A stretch of DNA of 64,000 nucleotides from positions 3,037,501 through 3,101,500 of the forward strand of contig NC_011146.1 of assembly GCF_000020725.1 (NCBI RefSeq), written 5' to 3'. A program made the position numbers and the translations under genes. Positions within the stretch are counted from its first letter, which is position 1; each line of letters starts with the position of its first letter. The notes under the pieces are model-generated. The model was not told where the DNA came from. It ran no database searches and saw only the letters and a list, made by a program, of their open reading frames with translations. Positions 56,139 to 63,763 of the stretch are shown piece after piece. The DNA comes from Citrifermentans bemidjiense Bem (lineage in GTDB: Bacteria; Desulfobacterota; Desulfuromonadia; Geobacterales; Geobacteraceae).

Positions 56139-56760
56139 GGGCCTCCGTTTCCGCTGATTAGATCTCCGTTGAGTGTAGCTGGCGTGACGTATAATCTTAA
56201 CGGTATGCCGCTTTACCTTAGTTGGAGCTCCGTTCAAGGAAGTTGGAGCGCCGTTATGTCTAGATGGCGCTCCGCTTAACTTTTTCGTAGCTCCATGCAA
56301 CATAAACGGCATGCCGCAATTTCTATTTGGCACTCCACTTTTACTAATCGGAGGTCGCAGTTTCGGTTGAGCGTCGTACCGTACAAGTAAATTGGAGCAC
56401 CAGTTAAACTAACCGGCATGCCACATAAGTTAAACAGCCCTCCACTTTTGTTAACCGGAGCACCACTTTTGTAAAACGGACCTCCATCACAGCCTATCGG
56501 TCTGCCATAAAAATGAAATCGGCGCTACCTTACAACCTATGGGAGCTCCCACTCCCCTCGAACAGACCACTGTTAAATTTATCCGGACCTCCAACTTCTT
56601 TACACGGCATGCCATCCATGGTGAACGGAGCATCAACATTTTTAAACGGCATGCCGCTTAGCTTGATCGGACCACCGGTTTTGTATATCGGAGCACCGTC
56701 TTGGTTAAGCGGAGCACCACTTTAATTGAACGGCCCTCCGTTTTAATTGAACGGCATTCC
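56139..56760. repeat. Array of about 30 units: GGNNNNCC cores phased every 21 bp
   Basis: Cores of eight bases with outer GG and CC recur at 56139, 56160, 56181, 56202, 56224, 56245, 56266, 56287, 56308, 56329, 56350 and so on to 56753. Most intervals are exactly 21 bases; the exceptions are a few of 22 or 23. Many cores are full palindromes (GGCATGCC five times, GGAGCTCC twice) and others near-palindromes (GGAGCACC, GGACCTCC). The 13-base spacers are AT-rich and often end in AAC or ATC. In one frame the units read as heptads Gly-x-Pro-x-x-x-x, but stops and frame jumps break any long frame. The array may be a decayed heptapeptide-repeat gene or a non-coding protein-binding array. Confidence 0.88.
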
Positions 56761-56834
56761 ATATTTCGGAATGCTATCTCTGCCATTGTTGAATCGCGTC
56801 CCGGGTCATCGGATCGGAGAGGGTGGAGGACTAT

Positions 56835-56934
56835 GGTGACACCTTATTTTAGCCGGAGTGGTGTCAGCCGGCGCAGTATACCTGCCGTGGGCTGCAACAT
56901 CGTCCACCGTGGTTTTGTAACCGAATGGTGTCAG
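56835..56934 (+). promoter_or_regulatory. Candidate activator sites upstream of the PEP-CTERM gene
   Basis: GGTGACACC (56835-56843), TGGTGTCAG (56859-56867) and TGGTGTCAG (56926-56934) are three related GGTGTCA-type elements, the first a near-palindrome. They lie about 100-200 bases upstream of a sigma-54 promoter, where enhancer-binding regulators attach. Assignment to such a regulator is inference. Confidence 0.4.
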
Positions 56935-57031
56935 ATATTTTTACACGATGTCTGTCGAGGATCTTTACATCTCGAGCATCGCAGAGTCCGCCTAATGTTG
57001 TAGTGGTGCAGATAGATTAGTTTTTTTTATT

Positions 57032-57047
57032 TGGCAGGTAATTTGCT
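57032..57047 (+). promoter_or_regulatory. Sigma-54 promoter of the PEP-CTERM gene
   Basis: TGGCAG-GTAAT-TTGCT fits the -24/-12 consensus, with GG and GC separated by exactly ten bases, 55 bases before the start codon. PEP-CTERM genes in several Proteobacteria are driven by sigma-54 with the PrsK/PrsR pair, so this fits known practice. Confidence 0.78.
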
Positions 57048-57101
57048 GTAGACCTGACAGCGTTAGAGCACACTATACCCCGGTTGAGGAGGAGCACAGC
57101 T

Positions 57102-57794
57102 ATGAAAAAATTGACGGCACTACTTGCAGGAGCGATGTTATCGCTGGCAGCAGGAGGGGCCAGCGCTTACACCATTAACTACAACTTCGCAGCGCCATTG
57201 CCTGTGAACGGGGGGTATAGTTCTCCGTACAGTGGCGTTCAAGTAGAAACTTTTGACTCTGCTCCGCTTTGGGCCTGGTCGGGGGACTATACTATTCGTA
57301 CCGGCTCAGCAAGTGGCGTAGCAGCTGCTCCGGCATACATGAATCCGCTGTCAACTGCCGATGCTACCCGATATATCGCAGTACCGTATAGGGATTCGAC
57401 CGGTACTGCTATAGCAACCCGGACTCAGGCGTTGCTCGGCGATACTTTTAACTATTTCGGACTCTGGTGGGGCTCTATTGATGGGGTCAACGGCGGTCTC
57501 GGAATCAACAATGTGCTCCAGTTTTATAATGCCGGTAACTTAGTTGAAACCGTCACCGGGGCCCAAGTCATTGATCCCTTAAAAGCCTCCGGCAGCTGGA
57601 CCAGCGCTGACAACAACCGGTATGTTAACCTTTTGGATCTTCCCGAGTTTGATTCATTCTCGCTCACCAGCTATGGTCGAGCCTTCGAGGCAGACAACAT
57701 CGCTGTTGGTGTAGTCCCGGAACCTTCCACCATCCTCCTCCTCGGTGGCGGTCTTGCCGGTCTTGCCTTCTGGAGAAGAAGGAAAACCGCGTAA
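57102..57794 (+). CDS. PEP-CTERM sorting-signal exported protein
   Basis: The call is 230 residues from the ATG at 57102 (GAGGAGGAG upstream); a start six codons earlier is rejected. It has an N-terminal signal (LTALLAGAMLSLAAGGASA) and ends with VVPEPSTILLLGGGLAGLAF then WRRRKTA, the PEP-CTERM motif, membrane helix and basic tail processed by exosortase. The mature part is rich in Gly, Asn, Tyr and Thr (YNFAAPLPVNGGYSSPYSGV, FNYFGLWWGSIDGVNGGLG), as in surface or matrix proteins. The gene is preceded by a sigma-54 promoter and followed by a strong terminator. No exosortase gene is in the window. Confidence 0.93.
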   Translation: MKKLTALLAGAMLSLAAGGASAYTINYNFAAPLPVNGGYSSPYSGVQVETFDSAPLWAWSGDYTIRTGSASGVAAAPAYMNPLSTADATRYIAVPYRDSTGTAIATRTQALLGDTFNYFGLWWGSIDGVNGGLGINNVLQFYNAGNLVETVTGAQVIDPLKASGSWTSADNNRYVNLLDLPEFDSFSLTSYGRAFEADNIAVGVVPEPSTILLLGGGLAGLAFWRRRKTA

Positions 57795-57807
57795 ATCTTA
57801 TCAGTAG

Positions 57808-57857
57808 TGCCGCACAAAAAGAGCCTTTATAGGAGGGAGCTCTTTTTGTGCGGCACA
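57808..57857 (+). terminator. Long-stem terminator after the PEP-CTERM gene
   Basis: TGCCGCACAAAAAGAGC and GCTCTTTTTGTGCGGCA are perfect 17-base arms around CTTTATAGGAGGGA. The internal T run lies inside the stem. An 18-base piece of the right arm recurs at 62451-62468. Confidence 0.8.
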
Positions 57858-57970
57858 TCCCCTCTCGGTAGCGAAGGCTTTTCACGCTCTTCCCCCAGGA
57901 AAAGAACCTCGCCGATGAAGCTCTGTCCTGCCCCCTCTCTCCACTCGCATTCCTAGCCATTGACAGATTA

Positions 57971-58216
57971 TTAGCCATTGATGATTTCTAACAACGTGCG
58001 GGCGTCAGCGTCACGATCGATGATGCCCTCTCCTCTTTCTGCAGCCCAAACGACTCCGCCGCGAGAGATTCCCAATAATCGCGCTACGTCTGCCCCGTTT
58101 TGCCAAGACGTGCCTGTTGCCATCCAACGTAAGTCGTCGACAACACGACCCGGACCATTCTCTCCCCCGCCTCTTTGGTAACTATTCCAGTACCGGCAGC
58201 TTCCTCTAGCCACCAA
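57971..58216 (-). pseudogene. Possible C-terminal fragment of a REP-associated (IS200-like) transposase
   Basis: An 81-residue frame contains GADVARLLGISRGGVVWAAE then RGEGI, a helix-turn-helix of the kind found at the C-terminus of REP-associated Y1 transposases (typically VARLLGIS...V..A..RGE). The N-terminal half shows no catalytic HUH or tyrosine motif and no clear start. The rest of 57858-58298 has no other feature I can name. A decayed transposase tail is my best guess, not a firm call. Confidence 0.35.
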
Positions 58217-58298
58217 GGCAATCCTGAATTTTTCGTCAGAATAACTTCAGTTGTGAAACTGGAAACTTTCTATAACATTAAAGACAAGGAGGGAGCTG

Positions 58299-58988
58299 AT
58301 GCACATTCTGGTGATCGAGGATGAGCCTAAGGTCGCGGGAGCGCTGAAGAAGGGGCTGGAGGCGGAAAACTATATGGTTTCAGTCGCCGGCAGTGGTGAG
58401 GACGGGTTCTTTCGGCTTAATACGGAGGTCTTCGACCTTGTCCTTCTTGACCTGATGCTACCGGGGCGCGATGGAATAGAGGTTCTCACCGCACTTAGAA
58501 AGCAGGGGTTCGACACGCCAGTTCTGATTCTCACTGCGCGAGATTCTGTCGATGACCGAGTCCTGGGGCTTGACAGCGGCGCCGATGACTATCTGGTGAA
58601 ACCGTTCGCCTTTCCGGAACTGCTGGCCCGGATACGCCTCGTCCTGCGCAGGGAGAAGAAAGAGAAAGAGCAGGTGTTGAAGCTCTTCCTCGCCGACCTC
58701 GACCTGGATTTGGTGACACGAAAGGTGGTGCGCCACGACCAGGAGATCGAATTGACTGCGCGGGAATTCGAACTGTTGGAGTACCTGCTGCGCTACAAGG
58801 GCAACATAGTGTCGCGTGAAATGCTGTCGAGGGACGTATGGCAGGTTAAGGATCGCTCCACGCCGCTGGATAACGTCATCGACGTCCATATTGCACGCCT
58901 TCGGCGCAAGATCGACGGTCCCTTCAAGCTGAAGCTCCTTAAGACGGTGCGGGGTCTGGGCTTCACCGTGAACGGTGAGGTGATATGA
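58299..58988 (+). CDS. OmpR/PhoB-family response regulator
   Basis: This 229-residue protein begins MHILVIEDEPKVAGALKKGL, with phospho-Asp in LVLLDLMLPGRDG (about 51), ILTARDSVDDRV and KPFAFPELLARIRLVLRR. A winged-helix C-terminal domain follows (ELTAREFELLEYLLRYKGNI, NVIDVHIARLRRKID, VRGLGFTVNG). AAGGAGGGAG lies before the ATG. It overlaps the kinase gene by four bases. Confidence 0.96.
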   Translation: MHILVIEDEPKVAGALKKGLEAENYMVSVAGSGEDGFFRLNTEVFDLVLLDLMLPGRDGIEVLTALRKQGFDTPVLILTARDSVDDRVLGLDSGADDYLVKPFAFPELLARIRLVLRREKKEKEQVLKLFLADLDLDLVTRKVVRHDQEIELTAREFELLEYLLRYKGNIVSREMLSRDVWQVKDRSTPLDNVIDVHIARLRRKIDGPFKLKLLKTVRGLGFTVNGEVI

Positions 58989-60343
58989 GCCTGAAGCTAA
59001 GCATACGCCTGCGACTGACCCTTTGGTACTCCGCAGCCCTTGCGGCAATCATCCTCTGCTTTACCCTCGGGGTCTACTGGTCGGTGCGCTCCAGTTTGCT
59101 GAGCAGCATGGATGCCCAGTTGGATCGTGACTTGGCTACGGTTACCCGGGTTGCCCGGGACCAGCCCAATGAAATAAACGAACTGGCCCAGCACGGTTCG
59201 GTCGATCTGTTCCAGGTGCGAGATGGAAATGTCGTGCTGGCGGAAACGGGGGATTGGAGCAGGGCAGCAATGGAAAAGGCTCCGCCCTCCCCGACTCACC
59301 AAAGGCCATGGTCATGGGTTGCGTCAAGCGGCCTCGGATTTCGTCTGAAGGCGTTAACGATTACGGCACCGGGGCACGCATACCTGATTACGGTCGCTGA
59401 GGACGAGGCGAACCTTCGTGCCAGTCTGAAAAGCCTCAGCACCGTCCTTTCCCTTGGAGTGCCGTTGGCGCTGGTTCTGGCGCTGATAGGCGGCTACCTC
59501 TTAGCCGGTCGCGTCTTGGCGCCCATCGAGACCATGGCGGGGAAGGCCCGAGAGATCACGGCGGATCGGCTTTCAGAGCGGCTGCCGGTCGAGCAAGATG
59601 ACGAATTCGGCAAGCTTGCCCAGGTCTTCAACCAAACCTTCGCCCGTCTGGAGGAGTCGTTCGACAGGTTGCGCCGGTTCACCTCGGACGCGTCCCATGA
59701 ACTGAGGACGCCACTCACTGCGATTCGGAGTGTGGGAGAGGTAGGGCTGCGCAAGGGTCTGGATGCCGACGCGCTGCGCGAGGTGATATCCAGCATGCTT
59801 GAAGAGGCGGACCGGCTGACCAAGCTGGTGGACAGTCTGCTGACCTTGAGCCGGGCGGAATCAGGGACGTTAAAACTGAGGCCAGAGCCGACCAACCTGG
59901 TCGCCTTGGTGTCGGAGGTCATCGAATGCCTGGAGGTGTTAGCGGAAGAGAAAGAGCAGAACATAGCACTGATGGCCAGCCAAGAAGCGGTTGCAGACAT
60001 CGACCGCGGGACGATACGCCAGGCGCTGATGAACGTCCTGGACAACGCGATTAAGTACTCACCGCAGGGAAGCCGGATAAGTGTCTGTGTCGAGGTATCT
60101 GCCGGCGAGGCTACCGTCGAGGTCAGTGACGGTGGCCCCGGTATCGCCCCCGAACACGCCAAGAAGGTATTCGACCGTTTTTACCGCATCGATAGCGGGC
60201 GCTCCCGGGAGGTGGGCGGAACTGGCTTGGGACTGGCCATCGCGAGATGGGCGGTGGAGGTAAACGGAGGGCGCATAGAATTGGAGAGCGAGCCTGGCAA
60301 GGGGAGCATCTTCAGAATCGTACTCCCGGTCCGGGAATCTTAA
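58985..60343 (+). CDS. Sensor histidine kinase partner of the OmpR-type regulator
   Basis: This 452-residue kinase has membrane span 1 (YSAALAAIILCFTLGVYWSV), a periplasmic sensor of about 125 residues, and span 2 (LGVPLALVLALIGGYLLAG). HAMP, the phosphoacceptor box RFTSDASHELRTPLTAIRSV and ATPase boxes NVLDNAIKYS, VSDGGPGIAPEHA and GGTGLGLAIARWAV follow. The form resembles heavy-metal/CusS-like kinases. The cytochrome gene starts 48 bases after it, so all three may be one unit. Confidence 0.95.
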   Translation: MSLKLSIRLRLTLWYSAALAAIILCFTLGVYWSVRSSLLSSMDAQLDRDLATVTRVARDQPNEINELAQHGSVDLFQVRDGNVVLAETGDWSRAAMEKAPPSPTHQRPWSWVASSGLGFRLKALTITAPGHAYLITVAEDEANLRASLKSLSTVLSLGVPLALVLALIGGYLLAGRVLAPIETMAGKAREITADRLSERLPVEQDDEFGKLAQVFNQTFARLEESFDRLRRFTSDASHELRTPLTAIRSVGEVGLRKGLDADALREVISSMLEEADRLTKLVDSLLTLSRAESGTLKLRPEPTNLVALVSEVIECLEVLAEEKEQNIALMASQEAVADIDRGTIRQALMNVLDNAIKYSPQGSRISVCVEVSAGEATVEVSDGGPGIAPEHAKKVFDRFYRIDSGRSREVGGTGLGLAIARWAVEVNGGRIELESEPGKGSIFRIVLPVRES

Positions 60344-60391
60344 CCATTGGTGCAGCATGATCAACAGCAATACGACAAAAGGAGGAATTTG

Positions 60392-61630
60392 ATGAGAAAA
60401 ACTGTCGCAGCAAGCATCAAAACCGGAATGGCGCTCTTACTGGCAAGCACGGCCACTGCCGCCATCGCCTTCGCGGAACCGACGACCTACCCCGAGGGGA
60501 CCGCCACTCCCTCGCAAACCTGCGGGGCGTGCCACAAGGCAATCTACCGCGAATTCGCCTTCGGCTTTGGCGGTGATATCCACTACAAGCCGACCACCAT
60601 TCCGCAGAAGGAAGGGGAGGCGATTCCCATGCCGGCCGGGGTCTCGGCCACGGCGACCGCCCACGCCTTCGCCGGCACCGAGCAGTACCCGATCCACGCC
60701 CGCGAGGCGGAGGAGGACGGGAAATCGTGCAATGTCTGCCATTACCCCGAGCCATTTGCCGTTCCGGACATCAACGTTGCCGAGATGACCAAGCCGAAGG
60801 GGCGCCCCAAGGCCACCGAAGCGGCGGGGATCACCTGCGCCAGTTGCCACCTGACTCCCGAAGGGAAGATCAGGGGGCCCCATAGCGTCAACGCTCCGCA
60901 CGAGACCGTGGCCGACCCCGCGATTCAAACCTCGGCCATGTGCGCCTACTGCCACAGCATGGGGAAACGGGTAGTCGGAAAGCAGACCCAGACCTTCCTG
61001 GAGTGGCGCGAGGATTTCAACAAGCCGGGCCTGGGCAAGCAGCAGTGCCAGGACTGCCACATGCCGCGCACCATGCGCAAGGTGGCTGAGGACTTCAACA
61101 ATCCCGAGCGTGCGGTGGCGCGCCACCTGTGGACCGGCGGACGCTCGCAGCAGAGGCTTGCCAGCGCTCTGAGCATGGCGATCAGCCAGCCTGACGCCGA
61201 CAAGCCGGCCATCACCCTCCACGTTATCAACGTGGGCGCGGGTCACTCGGTGCCGACCGGTTCCAACCGCAGAGCGATCTACCTCAACGTGGTGGTGACC
61301 GACAAGAAAGGCAAAGCGGTCGCGAACAAAGAGTGGATGTTCGCCCCCTCCTACGGCAATCGCCCGGATGACAGGAAGTTCCTTGAGGAAGACAAGAAGC
61401 GTCCTGATGCCGTCGCCGCGAGCCAGGCAGATGCTCAGGGGCCGCACGAGGCAAACATCAGGGCCGGCGAGGAGCGTATTCTCCCTTGGGCGCCGGAGCT
61501 GAAGCCCGGCGAGTACACGGTGAAAGCCCGTCTCATCTACGACCTGAACCGCTACAACGCCCGCTCTTTCAATGAAGACCAGACGGAGATCAACAGCACG
61601 ACCCTCACCATCAAAGTAAAAAAAGGATGA
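60392..61630 (+). CDS. Exported pentaheme c-type cytochrome
   Basis: The call is 412 residues from the ATG at 60392 (AAAGGAGGA upstream). It has a signal peptide (GMALLLASTATAAIAFA) and five CxxCH heme sites: CGACH, CNVCH, CASCH, CAYCH and CQDCH, all in the first 235 residues. Additional histidines (HARE, HLWTGG) may serve as distal ligands. The C-terminal 180 residues form a heme-free beta-rich domain (LHVINVGAGHSVPTGSNRRA, LPWAPELKPGEYTVKARLIY). It resembles the cytochrome c554-like multiheme group. Its position behind a two-component system suggests regulated respiration or metal reduction (inference). Confidence 0.93.
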   Translation: MRKTVAASIKTGMALLLASTATAAIAFAEPTTYPEGTATPSQTCGACHKAIYREFAFGFGGDIHYKPTTIPQKEGEAIPMPAGVSATATAHAFAGTEQYPIHAREAEEDGKSCNVCHYPEPFAVPDINVAEMTKPKGRPKATEAAGITCASCHLTPEGKIRGPHSVNAPHETVADPAIQTSAMCAYCHSMGKRVVGKQTQTFLEWREDFNKPGLGKQQCQDCHMPRTMRKVAEDFNNPERAVARHLWTGGRSQQRLASALSMAISQPDADKPAITLHVINVGAGHSVPTGSNRRAIYLNVVVTDKKGKAVANKEWMFAPSYGNRPDDRKFLEEDKKRPDAVAASQADAQGPHEANIRAGEERILPWAPELKPGEYTVKARLIYDLNRYNARSFNEDQTEINSTTLTIKVKKG

Positions 61631-61638
61631 TCAAGCTA

Positions 61639-61670
61639 CGGGGCCTGGGCGAACCAGGCCCCGTTCATTT
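61639..61670 (+). terminator. Terminator after the cytochrome gene
   Basis: CGGGGCCTGG and CCAGGCCCCG are perfect 10-base arms around GCGAA, followed by TTCATTTT. Confidence 0.85.
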
Positions 61671-61705
61671 TCAAGGCAACAGCCGGCACTCTCCAGGAGT
61701 AGCGT

Positions 61706-62434
61706 ATGAACCGTAACAAGACCCGATTTCTGTTAATGACACTGGTAGCAGTCGTGACGCTCGGAATGGACAGCTTACCGGCCCTTGCCAAGGACTCACG
61801 CATTATCGAGTTTAGCCGGGACACACCAGGAGCAGAGGCCAAGGCCTTCAGCTCCCTGATCGGTGTTTGGCACGTGGACCGGGACGGTGCCCGGACTGTG
61901 TACGCGGTGGACGGCAAGAACTGGGTACAGGGGGTCATGGCCCCAGCGGTGGGTGAAAAAGCAAAGTCGCTTTACGGGCACGGCGCTTCGGAGTTCCTGC
62001 GCAACCTGGAGAAATACCGCTACTTCCCGCTTACGGTTTTAAAGGAGGTCAAGGATTTCAAGGAGGGGATTATCGAGGTTACGTTCAAACCGGTGAGCGG
62101 CAGGATCGACCAAGCTGCTGGCATCGCTTTCAACATCAAGCCCAACGGGGATTACCTGGTCATCCGGGCCAACGCCCAAGAAGAGAACCTGGTCTTCTTC
62201 AAGCTGGACCAGGGTAGGCGCTCGACGGTGCAGTGGATTAACAAGGTGCCGGTTCCCTCGAACCGCTGGCAGACTCTGAAGGTGGTTGTCAACGGCAGGA
62301 AGATCGAGGGGTATCTGAACGGCACGAAATATGTGGATTACCTTTGGAGCGAGGACATCGACGGCAGAATAGGTCTCTGGTCCAAGGCCGACTCCTATGT
62401 CTTTTTCGACAAGGTGTCGGTGACAACCAAGTAA
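61706..62434 (+). CDS. Exported concanavalin-like (LamG/DUF1080-like) protein
   Basis: This 242-residue protein has a signal peptide (LLMTLVAVVTLGMDSLPALA). Its mature domain reads like a beta-sandwich: FKEGIIEVTFKPVSGRIDQA, AGIAFNIKPNGDYLVIRANA, NRWQTLKVVVNGRKIEGYLN and GRIGLWSKADSYVFFDKVSV. This order is seen in DUF1080/LamG-type jelly rolls that bind or cut glycans. CAGGAG precedes the ATG. A cytochrome terminator lies between it and 60392, so it has its own expression. The catalytic role is unknown. Confidence 0.78.
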   Translation: MNRNKTRFLLMTLVAVVTLGMDSLPALAKDSRIIEFSRDTPGAEAKAFSSLIGVWHVDRDGARTVYAVDGKNWVQGVMAPAVGEKAKSLYGHGASEFLRNLEKYRYFPLTVLKEVKDFKEGIIEVTFKPVSGRIDQAAGIAFNIKPNGDYLVIRANAQEENLVFFKLDQGRRSTVQWINKVPVPSNRWQTLKVVVNGRKIEGYLNGTKYVDYLWSEDIDGRIGLWSKADSYVFFDKVSVTTK

Positions 62435-62450
62435 GGCCGCCTCACGGGAA

Positions 62451-62468
62451 CTCTTTTTGTGCGGCACA
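62451..62468 (+). repeat. Copy of the right arm of the 57808 hairpin
   Basis: CTCTTTTTGTGCGGCACA is identical to 57840-57857. The left arm is degraded here (GGCCGC only), so the stem is weak. It suggests that a segment near the PEP-CTERM gene was duplicated or that this is a dispersed element. Confidence 0.7.
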
Positions 62469-62514
62469 CACCCTACCCCATAGCAACGACACCTCTTCGG
62501 CAAATCCCGCTTTG

Positions 62515-62610
62515 TAGATACGGCGAATACATCACCTTCCCCCCGGCTGCAGCAGCGCGATCTCCTACTAGGCCTCCTTGCCATTTTTTTCCGGCATGCT
62601 CATGCCCAAG
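62515..62610 (-). pseudogene. Fragment of a receiver domain, copied from a hybrid-kinase-like gene
   Basis: The sequence GCGAATACAtCACCTTC, CCGGCTGCAGCAGCG, ATCTCCT and AGGCCTCCTTGCC follows, base for base with a few changes, the stretch 51925-52010 in the receiver of the hybrid kinase. On the minus strand it reads MSMPEKNGKEA, two stops, then EIALLQPGG against [21 protein letters not shown]. It is a dead fragment of a paralog. Confidence 0.75.
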
Positions 62611-62672
62611 CTAGCGTGCCAGGTAGTAAGGGCACAAGTTTGTAGAGCGTGTGCTCGCACCGGCTGAGCCTC

Positions 62673-62701
62673 TTGCATTGTTGTAATCGTTCGACTACAA
62701 T
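62673..62701 (+). promoter_or_regulatory. Promoter and operator of the toxin-antitoxin pair
   Basis: TTGCAT (62673-62678), a 17-base spacer and TACAAT (62696-62701) form the promoter. TTGTAATCG-TT-CGACTACAA (62681-62700) is a near-perfect inverted repeat overlapping the -10, suited to autorepression by the antitoxin. Transcription would start at about 62708, the A of the toxin ATG. Confidence 0.65.
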
Positions 62702-62707
62702 AAAGCT

Positions 62708-63004
62708 ATGTATATCGTGAAAACGCTGCCTGAATTCGATGCCTGGTTAAATGGCGTCAAAGACCGCACCACTCGGTTGCGGCTGGCTCGCCGCCTTGAC
62801 AAGGTCCAGCGGGGCAATTTGGGTGACGTGAAACCTGTAGGCCGCGGCGTTTTTGAAATGCGTGAGTTCTTTGGTTCCGGTTGGCGAATGTACTACGTGG
62901 AACGTGACAAAGTCCTTATCGTTATGCTCGGTGGTGGAGACAAATCCACACAAACAGCAGATATCGCCATCGCTTTGGAGCGGGCAGACAGATTGGAGGA
63001 TTGA
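62708..63004 (+). CDS. HigB/Gp49-like addiction-module toxin (TIGR02683 type)
   Basis: This 98-residue RelE-superfamily member has FDAWLNGVKDRTTRLRLARR, KVQRGNLGDVKPVGRGVFEM, REFFGSGWRMYYVERDKVLI and MLGGGDKSTQTADIAIALE, matching phage-derived killer proteins that cleave mRNA at ribosomes. There is no Shine-Dalgarno before the ATG, and the promoter -10 ends only six bases upstream. The antitoxin follows three bases on. This toxin-first order is typical of the family. Confidence 0.92.
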   Translation: MYIVKTLPEFDAWLNGVKDRTTRLRLARRLDKVQRGNLGDVKPVGRGVFEMREFFGSGWRMYYVERDKVLIVMLGGGDKSTQTADIAIALERADRLED

Positions 63005-63007
63005 CCC

Positions 63008-63310
63008 ATGCCGAAAAAAATCGTTGTATCCGACCTGCCGGAATTCGATCTTGCTACACAGCTAAAAAATGAAGCCGACATTGCCGCGTACATCACCATG
63101 GTGATCGAAGAAGGTGACGCAGCAGAGTTGGCCCATGCTTTAGGAGTAGCCGCCCGAGCACGCGGCATGGCCGAAATTGCACAAGCTGCGGGGTTGACTA
63201 GGGAAGCGCTTTACAAAGCCCTACGTCCTGGAGCTCATCCACGCTTCGACACGATCAGCAGAGTTTGTTCCGCGCTTGGAGTCCGCCTGGTTGCACAGCC
63301 TCGCCATTAG
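63008..63310 (+). CDS. HigA-like antitoxin (TIGR02684 type)
   Basis: This 100-residue protein has an N-terminal toxin-binding part (DLPEFDLATQLKNEADIAAY, ITMVIEEGDAAELAHALGVA). A helix-turn-helix follows (MAEIAQAAGLTREALYKALR, PRFDTISRVCSALGVRL). GGAGG lies eight bases before the ATG, unlike the toxin. It should neutralise the toxin and repress the shared promoter. Confidence 0.92.
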   Translation: MPKKIVVSDLPEFDLATQLKNEADIAAYITMVIEEGDAAELAHALGVAARARGMAEIAQAAGLTREALYKALRPGAHPRFDTISRVCSALGVRLVAQPRH

Positions 63311-63763
63311 GCATTGGAGAGTTGTTTCAAGTGGAGGGGGTGAACACGTGGCGTCTTGCTTCTCTAAGTGTGGTGAACAGCACCGGGCACGACGCGGCGA
63401 AAATGCTGCTGAAGAACAAAGCAGCCTTTGGGTTGGTAATGTTGGCAGATCCTGCCTGCCACTTGGAGCGCGAAGCGCATGGCCGGAAAGACAACGAAGA
63501 TGACGTGGATTTGTAAATGTACAGGCGCGGACGCTGGCCAGTTGGTTGAGTTCCGCGCAATCGGGGCCGAAGTAAGTCGACGAAGTGACCAGCGTCCCCC
63601 TTCCCCCCCTCAGGGGCCGGTCCAGCTGTGAGTTGGGACATCATTTTGCTTGTAAAAATTCCGACACGTGATTTTCTTTACGGGTGCGTCTCCACGGGAG
63701 ATAGCTGGATAGACAGAAATGGCGGGGGATGTTACAGAAATTAAAGGTATCTGGAGGCTTAAG
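63311..63763. other. Intergenic stretch with no recognisable gene
   Basis: Frames here are short and lack family motifs. From about 63640 the base composition becomes more AT-rich, and this continues into the gene at 63764, which suggests a junction with acquired DNA. A CCCCCCTCAGGGGCCGG element at about 63605-63621 is the only structured sequence seen. Confidence 0.5.

Noticed and set aside
56513-56725. A 70-codon heptad-repeat protein
   Set aside because: It is one frame through the 21-bp array, with no ribosome site, frame jumps before it and a stop inside the array; kept as a hypothesis, not as a gene.
56139-56760. CRISPR array
   Set aside because: The repeated part is only eight bases with a variable centre and the spacer is 13 bases; no long direct repeat, no leader and no cas genes.
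63265-63516. Plus-strand frames after the antitoxin gene
   Set aside because: They start inside the antitoxin gene, differ in composition from real genes and show no motifs.
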